From positions 1-64,000 of the forward strand of contig JAFECT010000015.1 in assembly GCA_018241995.1 (NCBI GenBank): DNA of 64,000 nt. The letters are read 5' to 3'. The stretch is from Pseudomonadota bacterium. GTDB lineage: Bacteria > Pseudomonadota > Alphaproteobacteria > Caulobacterales > Caulobacteraceae. Positions 43,794 to 54,713 of this stretch are shown here, piece after piece. A program made the translations under genes and the position numbers. The first letter of the stretch is position 1; every line of letters starts with the position of its first letter. The notes beneath the pieces were generated by a model. That model had not been told where the DNA came from. It searched no databases and saw only the letters and a program-made list of their open reading frames with translations.

Positions 43794-46238
43794 TCAGAAC
43801 GCCCGTGTCAGCAACAGGGTCAGGCCGCGCGGGCGCTGCGGGGTGACCTGGCGTACCTGGCCGAAACTGAAGGGATTGCCGTAGGCGAAGGTGTCGCCCG
43901 CGGTATTGGCGGGGTTGGTCACAAAGGCCGCCAGCCGCCACTTCGGCGTGACAAGCTCGGCCGAGAGCTTGGCGGTGACGTAGCCGCCCATGGTCTGCGA
44001 CAGGGCCGGGTCGAAGGTCAGGCGCGAGCGGCCGACGTAGCCCATCTCCACGCCCAGCAGCAGCTTCAGCTCGTCGCGGAGGGGGCGCTGGTAGAGGGCA
44101 AGCGCGCCGAACGAGGCGTCGGGCACGCCGGGCAGGGCGGCGCCGGGCTTCGCGGCCAGCGCCGGGCCGGGGCGGGTCAGTTCGGGCGCGTCGAACAAGG
44201 CGTTGGCCTGGATCATCAGGTCCGGCGTCACCCGCCAGGTAGCCTCGCTCTCAAGGCCGATGTTGCGGCCGTTGCCGACGTTGGCGGTGAAGGAGATGCC
44301 CGAGTTCAGGTACTGGTCGGTCTGGATATCGTCCCAGCGGTCGTAGAAGGCCGCGAGCCTCAGATCGAGGCGGTTGTCCAGGAGCTTCAGCTTGGCGCCG
44401 AGCTCATAGTTGGTCAGCCGGTCCGGGCTGAATTGACGCCGCGACGGCGAGGGGGCCGCCAGGCCGCCCGAGTTGAAGCCGCCGGCGCGATAGCCTTCCG
44501 ACACCAGGGCGTAGGCGAGGCCTCCGCCGGGCAAGTCGTGCTGCAGCGTCAGCTTGGGCGAGACGCCGGAAAAGGTGTTCGATCCGTGCAGCGTTCGCGA
44601 AACGCCCGGGGGGGGCGCGGTCACGTCCGAGCGGGTGCGCAGGTCGGTGCGGAAGGCGCGTGCGCCCGCCGACAGGGTCCAGCCCGCGCCCAGGTCGTAA
44701 GTCAGCTCGCCATAGACGGCGCCTTCCTTCAGCCGGTCGGTGCGGTCCTCCTGGTACAGCAGCCGCGGCGGGGCGCTGGTCGAGCCGGAGCCGCGCAGGA
44801 TCGAGGGCGTGATTTCGGAGGTGGCCGAGCCATAGACTCCGAGCAGCCAGCGCATTCGTCCGTACCTGGGCGAGGTCCAGACGGCGTCCTCGACCAGGAT
44901 ATCGATCGAGGAGGCCTCGTCGTAGACGCCGAGGTCGAGGTCGCTGGCGCCATAGATCGAAAGGGCGGCGGAGGCGTCATAGACGCTGGAGAAGGCGTGG
45001 TGCAGGAAGGCGGTCGAGGACTCGAACCGACCCCAGGATCCTTCGCCGGTCAGGGTCACAGAGCCCTGGCCGAAGTTGTTCTCATGCTGCTCGCGCACGC
45101 GGTTGGCGCGGCGGCGGGAAGCCACCGGCATGGTCACGTATTGGGTGTCGGCCGAAGCCAGGTGCTGGAACGCCCCGCCCAGGGTCACGGTCCAGCTGTC
45201 GTTCAGCCGGGTCAGCACCGAGACGCGGCCGCCCTCGCGCGTGGTGCGGTCGACATTGGACAGACGCAGGTTGGCGTCGTCGAGATAGCCGCCCTGCAGC
45301 TCCTGATAGCCGACGATTCGAAGGCCGAGCTTGTCGGTCAGGAGCGGCAGGTTCAGCACCCCTTCGAGCTCGTGGCTGGGCGATCCGGACTCCGTCCAGC
45401 CGGTTCCGGCCAGCACCTGCCCGGACAGGGCGTCCAGCTCGGGCTTGTGGGTGACGATGCGGTAGACGCCGCTGAGCGAGCCGCCGCCGTAGAGCGCGCC
45501 CTGGGGCCCGCGCACGACCTCGATCCGCTCCACGTCGGCAAGGCGCAGGTCCGGGTCCGGGGCGTTGTAGTTCAGCGGCATGTCGTCGAGGTAGGTGCCG
45601 ACGGTCGATTGGGTCCGGCCGGTGAAGGCGCCGTCCGAAAGGCCGCGCAGCAGGATCTTGTCCCGGCCGGGGCCGAGGTTGGTGATGGTCACCCCGGCGA
45701 TCTGATCGACGGCGTCGGACGCGTCGGAAACACCGGTGAGCTTCAGCTGGTCGGCGCCCAGGACGCTGATGGCGGCGGGCAGGCGCGAGGCCGAGGCGGG
45801 CTGCTTGGTGGCGGTGACCACGACCTCGGCCACTGGCGCCGCCATGACATCAGGGGCGGGCGGCGGCGCAGGCGCGGGCCTTGGCGGCGCAGGACGTGGC
45901 TGAGGCAGAGCGGGAGGCGCCCCAGGCAGAATGCGCACGGTGCGTGCGTCGATCATCTGGAAACGACAGGGCGCGCCGGCGAGCAGCTTCTTCAGACCCT
46001 CCTCGACCGTGTAGCGACCCTTCAGGCCGGGACTGCGGCCGGAGCAGGCGCGTGCGCCGCCCAGGGTGATATCGGCCTGCACGGCGAAGTCGATCAGGGC
46101 CTCGGAATAGGACTCCGCCGGGATCGAGAAGGTGCGCACGCGGGCGACGTTCGGATCAGCCGCCAACGCCCCCGAACCCAGCAGGCTCGAAGCGAACGCC
46201 AGGGCGCCCCATAGGACTCGCGCACTCCGTCCAGGAAT
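43794..46238 (-). CDS. TonB-dependent receptor with secretin/STN signalling domain (FecA-like)
   Basis: This is a FecA-type transducer: an STN domain (about residues 35-90 of the 814-residue form, ALIDFAVQADITLGG), a proline-rich linker, a TonB box (EVVVTATKQ), a plug (IEVVRGPQGALYGGGSLSG) and a barrel ending LLLTRAF. The start is unusual. The first ATG/GTG/TTG in frame is TTG 46166, which is already in the mature part and leaves no signal peptide. The in-frame sequence upstream gives a clear signal peptide, RVLWGALAFASSLLGSGALA, with no canonical start. An ATT at 46238, 9 nt after AGGAGG, would give PGRSARV at the N terminus, so ATT initiation is proposed. It is followed by the sigma and FecR genes. 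Confidence 0.85.
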   Translation of the reverse strand: MPGRSARVLWGALAFASSLLGSGALAADPNVARVRTFSIPAESYSEALIDFAVQADITLGGARACSGRSPGLKGRYTVEEGLKKLLAGAPCRFQMIDARTVRILPGAPPALPQPRPAPPRPAPAPPPAPDVMAAPVAEVVVTATKQPASASRLPAAISVLGADQLKLTGVSDASDAVDQIAGVTITNLGPGRDKILLRGLSDGAFTGRTQSTVGTYLDDMPLNYNAPDPDLRLADVERIEVVRGPQGALYGGGSLSGVYRIVTHKPELDALSGQVLAGTGWTESGSPSHELEGVLNLPLLTDKLGLRIVGYQELQGGYLDDANLRLSNVDRTTREGGRVSVLTRLNDSWTVTLGGAFQHLASADTQYVTMPVASRRRANRVREQHENNFGQGSVTLTGEGSWGRFESSTAFLHHAFSSVYDASAALSIYGASDLDLGVYDEASSIDILVEDAVWTSPRYGRMRWLLGVYGSATSEITPSILRGSGSTSAPPRLLYQEDRTDRLKEGAVYGELTYDLGAGWTLSAGARAFRTDLRTRSDVTAPPPGVSRTLHGSNTFSGVSPKLTLQHDLPGGGLAYALVSEGYRAGGFNSGGLAAPSPSRRQFSPDRLTNYELGAKLKLLDNRLDLRLAAFYDRWDDIQTDQYLNSGISFTANVGNGRNIGLESEATWRVTPDLMIQANALFDAPELTRPGPALAAKPGAALPGVPDASFGALALYQRPLRDELKLLLGVEMGYVGRSRLTFDPALSQTMGGYVTAKLSAELVTPKWRLAAFVTNPANTAGDTFAYGNPFSFGQVRQVTPQRPRGLTLLLTRAF

Positions 46239-46448
46239 CGGTCCGCCCCTCCTCAGCCTCTACTCGACACGTCCACGGGCGGCAGACACAAATAAAAGCC
46301 CCACCGCCTTATGAATAAAGGGGAATTCTGCCCCTGTCTGCAAATTCTTGCGCAAGGATCGTGTAAGCGGCCGGGCTCAATGTCGCGTTGCGAAAGCAGC
46401 TCCGGCCCGCGCCCGCGGACCTGCCGGAGCGACGCCTTGAAAGGGCCC

Positions 46449-46631
46449 ATGGAGCTGGTCGAACCATCAGTGGCGTTCTGGGTCACGGCCCTGCTGGGCC
46501 CGCCGCTGGTGTTCTGCGCCTGCGCGGTGGTCGCCCACCTGCTGTTCGGGCGGGAGCGGCGCCCGAAGCGGGGGCGGACGATGCGCGGGAGCGGACGCGG
46601 CATGCCAGGCGGCTCGCGGCCCGCTCAGTAG
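46449..46631 (+). CDS. Possible small single-pass membrane protein (60 aa)
   Basis: This is a 60-residue open frame with ATG start: a hydrophobic segment (VAFWVTALLGPPLVFCACAV) followed by a very basic tail (GRERRPKRGRTMRGSGRG), so the topology is positive-inside. It overlaps the stop of the serB-serA gene by 7 bp on the opposite strand. No clear ribosome site is seen; it may be spurious. Confidence 0.4.
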   Translation: MELVEPSVAFWVTALLGPPLVFCACAVVAHLLFGRERRPKRGRTMRGSGRGMPGGSRPAQ

Positions 46632-48514
46632 ATCGCCCGGAAGCGCAGGGTGTCGGGCAGGCGCTTCAAGGCCTCGATGGCCGCCTTGCCGTAGTTCCGA
46701 TCCACGTCGGTGATCACATAGCCGAGGTCGCCTTCGGTCTTCAGGTGCTGGGCCAGGATGTTAAGCCCGCCCTCGGCCAGCACCCGGTTGATGCCGGCCA
46801 GCACGCCGGGGCGGTTCCGGTGGATGTGCAGCAGGCGATGGGCGCCGCGGACCTCGGACAGCTGCACGTTCGGCAGGTTGACTGAGAAGGTGGTGTCGCC
46901 CCGGTGCAGGAAGCCCAGCAGGCGCTCGGTCGCGAACTCGGCGATGGCGGCCTGGGCTTCCTCGGTCGAGCCGCCGACGTGGGGCGACAGGATGACGTTG
47001 GGCAGGCCCTGCAGTTCGCTGGCGAAGGGCTGGCCGTTGGCCTCGGGCTCCTCGGGAAAGACGTCCACGCCCGCGCCGCCGAGCCGGCGCGCGCGCAGGG
47101 CCTCGGCCAGGGCGGGCACATCGACCACATGGCCGCGTGACAGGTTCAGCAGGATCGCTCCCGGCTTCATCAGGCCCAGCTCACGCGCGCCGATCAGGTT
47201 GCGGTTCTCAGGCCGCCCGTCGGTGTGCAGAGACACCACGTCGGCGGTGGTGAGGAGTTCGTCCAGGCTGCGCAGGCGTCGCGCATTGCCGAGCGAGAGC
47301 TTCTCGGCGACGTCGTAGTAGACCACCCGCATGCCCATGGCCTCGGCCAGGACCGACAGCTGCGAGCCGATGGCGCCGTAGCCGACGACGCCCAGGGTCA
47401 GGCCCCGGATTTCATGGGCGCCGGCGGCGGACTTGTCCCAGCGGCCGGCATGGGCGGCGTTGGATTTGTCGAACAGCCGCCGGACCAGGGCCACGATCTC
47501 GCCGATGGCCAGTTCCACCACCGAGCGGGTGTTGGAGTAGGGGGCGTTGAACACCGCTACCCCCTTGTCGGAGCAGGCCTTCAGGTCGATCTGGTTCGTC
47601 CCGATGCAGAAGGCGGCGACGGCCAGCAGGCGGTCAGCCTTGGCCAGGGCCTTGGCCGAAAGGGTGGTCTTGGAGCGCAGGCCCAGCACCGACACATCCG
47701 CCAGCCGTTCGGCCAGGGCGGCCTCGTCCAGGGCGCCGGTCTCGGTCTCGACGTCGTAGCCCTCGTCGCGGAAGCGGGCGACGGCGTCCGGGTGGATGTT
47801 CTCCAGCAGCAACACCTTCATGCGGCTTCTGGGGAAGGACCAGCGGCCGCCGAGACCCTCGGCGTGCAGCACCTCGTCGAAGGCGGCCGCGACCTGATCG
47901 GCGGCGGCCATCACGCGGGGCCGGGCGGCGGTCTCGACATAGGCGTAGAAGCGGTCCGCGACGCCGGCCGCGCGCACTTCGTAGTCGGTCCAGCCGTCGC
48001 CGATCATGACGACCTGGCCGGACGCCCCCAGGGAGCGCACCGCCTCGACCTTGCCGCCGTCATGGGCCAGGGGATTGGCCTCGTCGACGCCGGTGGCCAG
48101 GTCGCCCTCGAACACCAGGCTGTTGGCCAGGACGCGATCGGGCGTGACGCCGAACTCGGCCACGATGGGGTCGACATAGTCGTGGAAGCCGCCGGTGACG
48201 ATGACCGCGCGCTCCGGGTTCTTCTCGAAGAAGTCGCGGTTGCGCCGGATCGAGGGCGAGACCTTCGCGCGGAGCTGCTCGACCAGGGCCGGCAGGTGCT
48301 CGCGGCGAATGCCGAGAAGGGCGATGCGGCGCTTCAGGGCGTCGCCGAAGCCGATCTCGCCGTTCATGGCCTGGTCGGTCAGGCGGGTGATCTCAGCGAG
48401 CTTCGTCGCGCGGTCGGGATCGTCGGCCAGGGTGATCTCAGCCAGCAGTTCCAGGGCCTCCACGGTGGTGAAGGTCGAATCGAAGTCCAGCACGAGCAGG
48501 GGCGTCGGGTTCAC
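46625..48514 (-). CDS. serB-serA: Fused phosphoserine phosphatase and D-3-phosphoglycerate dehydrogenase
   Basis: One continuous frame of 629 residues holds two serine-biosynthesis enzymes. Residues 1-230 are a HAD phosphatase of SerB type: LDFDST (Asp10, Asp12) and MIGDGWTDYEV. Residues 232-629 are SerA: NAD motif GYGAIGS, the catalytic HVGGSTEEAQ with active-site His, and a C-terminal ACT domain (NRPGVLAGINRVLAEGGL). No stop separates the halves. An internal ATG at 47821 (MKVLLLENIH), at the usual SerA start, could also allow separate SerA. The start is GTG 48514, since no ATG is suitable before HAD motif I. The normal genes are separate, so the fusion is notable. PGDH acts first and SerB last in the pathway; the middle enzyme SerC is not here. 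Confidence 0.88.
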   Translation of the reverse strand: MNPTPLLVLDFDSTFTTVEALELLAEITLADDPDRATKLAEITRLTDQAMNGEIGFGDALKRRIALLGIRREHLPALVEQLRAKVSPSIRRNRDFFEKNPERAVIVTGGFHDYVDPIVAEFGVTPDRVLANSLVFEGDLATGVDEANPLAHDGGKVEAVRSLGASGQVVMIGDGWTDYEVRAAGVADRFYAYVETAARPRVMAAADQVAAAFDEVLHAEGLGGRWSFPRSRMKVLLLENIHPDAVARFRDEGYDVETETGALDEAALAERLADVSVLGLRSKTTLSAKALAKADRLLAVAAFCIGTNQIDLKACSDKGVAVFNAPYSNTRSVVELAIGEIVALVRRLFDKSNAAHAGRWDKSAAGAHEIRGLTLGVVGYGAIGSQLSVLAEAMGMRVVYYDVAEKLSLGNARRLRSLDELLTTADVVSLHTDGRPENRNLIGARELGLMKPGAILLNLSRGHVVDVPALAEALRARRLGGAGVDVFPEEPEANGQPFASELQGLPNVILSPHVGGSTEEAQAAIAEFATERLLGFLHRGDTTFSVNLPNVQLSEVRGAHRLLHIHRNRPGVLAGINRVLAEGGLNILAQHLKTEGDLGYVITDVDRNYGKAAIEALKRLPDTLRFRAIY

Positions 48515-48637
48515 GGTGCTAGGAGAACCGCTCTTCGCAGGTGCAGCAACAACGAAATTCTGCGGGGATTCGCCAGGATTGCTTGCGAAGCGTCGCCGGA
48601 ACGGCAAGGTGACCGGTTTCGGAGATTTCGCAGACCC

Positions 48638-49960
48638 ATGCTGACCCAGGACATCATCACCACCAAGCGCGACGGCGGAACCCTGTCCGACGAGCAGATC
48701 GCCTTTTTCGTCGAGGGCCTGACCACCGGCGCGGTGGCCGCCGAGCAGGCTTCGGCCCTGGCCATGGCGATCTTCTTCCGCGGCATGAGCTTTGAGGAGG
48801 CCTCGAGCCTGACCCGCGCCATGGCGCGTTCCGGCACGATCATCGACTGGTCGGGCGAGAACCTGGGCGGGCCGGTGGTCGACAAGCACTCCACCGGCGG
48901 CGTCGGCGACAAGGTCAGCCTAATGCTGGCGCCGATCGCTGCGGCCTGCGGCGCCTATGTGCCGATGATCTCGGGCCGGGGCCTGGGGCACACCGGCGGC
49001 ACGCTCGACAAGATGGACTCCATCCCCGGCTACGTGGCGACGCCGGATCTCAACAAATTCAAGCAGGTGGTGCGCGAGGTGGGCTGCGCCATCATCGGCC
49101 AGACCGGCGAACTGGCGCCCGCGGACCGGCGTCTCTACGCCATCCGCGACGTGACCGGCACGGTGGAGTCCATCCCGCTGATCACCGCCTCCATCCTGTC
49201 GAAGAAGCTCGCCGCCGGCCTCGACGGCCTGGTGATGGACGTGAAGACAGGCTCGGGGGCCTTCATGAAGACGCGCGAGGACTCCATCGCCCTCGCCAAG
49301 AGCCTGATCGGCACGGGCGCTGCGGCCGGCCTGAAGGTCCACGCCCTGATCACCGACATGAGCGAGCCCTTGGGCCGCACCGCCGGCAACGCGCTGGAGG
49401 TCTATGAGACGCTCGACTACCTCGCCAACACCGACCGCGAGGCGCGGCTGGACGACTGCGTGCTGTCGCTGGCGGCGGAGATGCTGCTGGTCGGCGGGCT
49501 GGTCGGCGACCGCGAGGAGGGCCGGCGCAGGTCGGAGGAGGCCCTGACCTCGGGCAAGGCCGCCGAGATCTTTGCGCGCATGATCGCGGCGCTGGGCGGA
49601 CCTGCGGACCTGCTGGAGAAGCCTTCGAACTACCTCGCCAAGGCGCCGGTGGTGGAGCCGGTGTTCGCGACCGAGAGGGGCCACGTGACGGCGGTCGACA
49701 ACCGCGCGGTGGGCATCGCCATCATCGAACTCGGCGGCGGGCGCCGGCGCGTCGAGGACCGCATCGACCCGGCCGTGGGCTTCGCCGACTTCGCCCCCAT
49801 CGGCGCAGAGGTCGGCCCCGACCAGCCCATCGCCATGGTCCACGCCGCCGACAAGGACGCGGCCAAGCGCGGCGCCGAGGCCTTGCGCAGGGCTTATGTA
49901 ATCAAAGCCGAGCGCTGCAAAGCTGGCGCAGTGGTCGAGGAGATGCTGACGGCCGCTTGA
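48638..49960 (+). CDS. deoA: Thymidine phosphorylase
   Basis: This 440-residue enzyme splits thymidine or deoxyuridine with phosphate to base and 2-deoxyribose-1-phosphate. Motifs are DKHSTGGVGDKVSL near 84, SGRGLGHTGGTLDK near 110 and GLVMDVKTGSGAFM near 197. ATG 48638 is the start from conservation, although the frame is open far upstream over the serB-serA gene. The product base feeds the pyrimidine catabolic operon at 50.5-58.8 kb and the sugar phosphate feeds deoB and deoC at 59.4-61.6 kb. It is divergent from serB-serA and convergent with the PagL-like gene. Confidence 0.96.
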   Translation: MLTQDIITTKRDGGTLSDEQIAFFVEGLTTGAVAAEQASALAMAIFFRGMSFEEASSLTRAMARSGTIIDWSGENLGGPVVDKHSTGGVGDKVSLMLAPIAAACGAYVPMISGRGLGHTGGTLDKMDSIPGYVATPDLNKFKQVVREVGCAIIGQTGELAPADRRLYAIRDVTGTVESIPLITASILSKKLAAGLDGLVMDVKTGSGAFMKTREDSIALAKSLIGTGAAAGLKVHALITDMSEPLGRTAGNALEVYETLDYLANTDREARLDDCVLSLAAEMLLVGGLVGDREEGRRRSEEALTSGKAAEIFARMIAALGGPADLLEKPSNYLAKAPVVEPVFATERGHVTAVDNRAVGIAIIELGGGRRRVEDRIDPAVGFADFAPIGAEVGPDQPIAMVHAADKDAAKRGAEALRRAYVIKAERCKAGAVVEEMLTAA

Positions 49961-49966
49961 GACGCC

Positions 49967-50509
49967 TCAGTCGCGGCCGAGCTTCCACACCAGCCTCAGG
50001 CCCAGGTCGTCCAGGCCCGGGTTGCGGTTGCCCGCCAGGTAGGCGTGGCTGAGGTGGGTGTAGGAGGCCTCTACGGCGGCGCGGTCGTTCAGGCGCCAGC
50101 CGATGGCGCCCTGGGGCGAGAAGAGCACGCGGGAGCCGAGATCGAGCTTGCGCCCCCCGTGCGGGACGGGACTGTCGATGCCGTCGGTGACTGCGACGCC
50201 CGCCCCAGGTTCGAAATAGAGCCGCTTGCCCACGTCGAAGCGCCAGACCAGGCCCGCCTGGGCATAGTTGGTGTCGCCCGCGGTGTTGGCGACGACGGTG
50301 CCGAGGACGCGAGGCCGCCAGAGCCAGCGCAGGGCCTCGACCCGCTCGCTGCGCCAGCCTAGCGCCACATCGACGCCGCCCTCAGTGCCGCCTGCGCCGA
50401 TGGCATGGATGTCGTGGGCCATGGCGCCGACCAGCAGGTCGCCGGCCTGGGCGGGCGCGGCCGCCAGGGTCAGGCCGAGGGCGGCTGTCAGGATCAGGGC
50501 GAGGCGCAA
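49967..50509 (-). CDS. PagL-like acyloxyacyl hydrolase (lipid A 3-O-deacylase family)
   Basis: This 180-residue outer membrane protein has a signal peptide (1-22, ending PAQA) and an eight-stranded-barrel pattern ending in an aromatic-basic C terminus (LRLVWKLGRD). The segment ASYTHLSHAY contains the H-x-S arrangement of the PagL His/Ser active site near residues 150-152, followed by NRNPGLDDLG. PagL removes an acyl chain from lipid A. It lies just before hydA on the same strand (4-bp gap), which may be chance. Confidence 0.78.
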   Translation of the reverse strand: MRLALILTAALGLTLAAAPAQAGDLLVGAMAHDIHAIGAGGTEGGVDVALGWRSERVEALRWLWRPRVLGTVVANTAGDTNYAQAGLVWRFDVGKRLYFEPGAGVAVTDGIDSPVPHGGRKLDLGSRVLFSPQGAIGWRLNDRAAVEASYTHLSHAYLAGNRNPGLDDLGLRLVWKLGRD

Positions 50510-50513
50510 GCCG

Positions 50514-53439
<2,926 letters not shown>

Positions 53440-53449
53440 GGATTTCCCC

Positions 53450-53818
53450 TCAGGTCTTCTTCGGCTTGGTGGTCGGCTTGGGTTTCAGCGAATTGGCGTA
53501 GGCGAGGCTCTCGGCGAAGTGAGGCCCCAGGCGCCCGGTGTCGGCCAGGAGCGCGTCGGGCACGGCGACATATTCCTTCTGCACGATGCCATAGGCCTCA
53601 TGCAGCCTGGCGCCATGGGCCTGCAGGAACGCCTCGCGCGCGCCCTCGGGCAACCGCAGGGCCAGGGTCCCGGAGGGGTTGAGCTGGCTGAACATGTTGC
53701 CGTTGACCGAGGTGTAGGGCATGGCCGCGCCCTTGCGTTCCAGCCCCTGCGTGGCCAGCAGCCGGTCGTAGAGCGCGACCTTGTCGGCGAGCGCCTTCGG
53801 CTCGGGCTTGCTGGCCAT
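53450..53818 (-). CDS. Conserved hypothetical protein in the pyrimidine operon (122 aa)
   Basis: This 122-residue soluble protein has conserved-looking segments KGAAMPYTSVNGNMFSQL and EKYVAVPDALLADT-like KEYVAVPDALLADT, and a Pro/Lys-rich tail (KPKPTTKPKKT). The pattern resembles small TfoX N-terminal-like/MmcQ-type proteins, but that is not secure. It sits between the NCS1 carrier and the ureidopropionase with short gaps, so it is co-transcribed with pyrimidine catabolism. No function is claimed. Confidence 0.7.
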   Translation of the reverse strand: MASKPEPKALADKVALYDRLLATQGLERKGAAMPYTSVNGNMFSQLNPSGTLALRLPEGAREAFLQAHGARLHEAYGIVQKEYVAVPDALLADTGRLGPHFAESLAYANSLKPKPTTKPKKT

Positions 53819-53829
53819 CAGCGGCCTCC

Positions 53830-54699
53830 TCAGTCCTCGGTGACCAGAATCTCGTAGGTCTCGGGACGGCGGTCACGGAAGAACTGCCACGTGTCGCGGA
53901 CCTTCTTCACCATGTCCATGTCCATGTCATAGACGATCAGCTCGTCCTGATCGCGCGAGGCGATCTTCTCGATCTGCCCCCGGGGGCTGACGAAATAGCT
54001 CTGGCCGTAGAACTCGCCGATGTTCCAGGGGGCTTCGGTCCCGACCCGGTTGATGGCGCCGATCCAGCAGCCGTTGGCGACCGCGGAGGCCGGCTGCTCC
54101 AGCTTCCACAGATATTCCGACAGGCCCGCCACCGTGGCCGACGGATTGACGATGTACTCCGCCCCGTTCAGCGCCAGGGCGCGCCAGCCCTCGGGGAAGT
54201 GGCGGTCGTAGCAGATATAGACGCCGAGCTTGCAGTACTTGGTCTTGAACACCGGCCATTCGGAGAAGCCCGGCTTGAAGAAGAACTTCTCCCAGAACCC
54301 GGCCACCTGCGGGATGTGGGTCTTGCGGTATTTGCCCAGATACGTCCCGTCCGCGTCGATGACGGCGGCGGTGTTGTAGTAGACGCCGGTGACGTGGGTG
54401 CTCTCGTAGATCGGGACCACGATGACCATGCGGTGCTTCTTGGCGTACTCCTGCATGAGCTTCGTGGTCGGGCCGTCCGGGATCGGCTCGGCGGCGTCGT
54501 ACCACTTCGAATCCTGGCTCGGGCAGAAGTAGGGCTGGGTGAACACCTCCTGGAAGCAGAGCACCTGCACGCCCTGCTTGCCCGCCTCGTCGATCAGCGG
54601 GATGTGGGCGTCGAGCATGGCCTTGGTGATGGCCTGGGGACTCTCCTCGGTGGAGGCCTTGAGCCCCATCTGGATCAGGCCGCCGCGCAGCATGGTCAT
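53830..54699 (-). CDS. Beta-ureidopropionase (N-carbamoyl-beta-alanine amidohydrolase), nitrilase superfamily
   Basis: This 289-residue enzyme hydrolyses N-carbamoyl-beta-alanine to beta-alanine, CO2 and ammonia. The nitrilase-type triad is visible: Glu in LCFQEVF near 50, Lys in GKYRKTHIP near 125, and Cys in YICYDRHFPEGWR near 163. Gene context (hydA, PreAT, aminotransferase) fixes the substrate. It lies 11 bp from the previous gene and 14 bp from the aminotransferase. Confidence 0.93.
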   Translation of the reverse strand: MTMLRGGLIQMGLKASTEESPQAITKAMLDAHIPLIDEAGKQGVQVLCFQEVFTQPYFCPSQDSKWYDAAEPIPDGPTTKLMQEYAKKHRMVIVVPIYESTHVTGVYYNTAAVIDADGTYLGKYRKTHIPQVAGFWEKFFFKPGFSEWPVFKTKYCKLGVYICYDRHFPEGWRALALNGAEYIVNPSATVAGLSEYLWKLEQPASAVANGCWIGAINRVGTEAPWNIGEFYGQSYFVSPRGQIEKIASRDQDELIVYDMDMDMVKKVRDTWQFFRDRRPETYEILVTED

Positions 54700-54713
54700 A
54701 TCAATTCAATCCC

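Noticed and set aside
43743..46214. A long open frame on the plus strand opposite the FecA-like receptor
   Set aside because: It is a shadow of the receptor in a GC-rich background, without domains or a ribosome site.
47225..48637. An N-terminal extension of deoA over the serB-serA gene
   Set aside because: The family start MLTQDIITTKRDGG is at 48638. The upstream part is antisense to serB-serA and has no similarity to thymidine phosphorylase.
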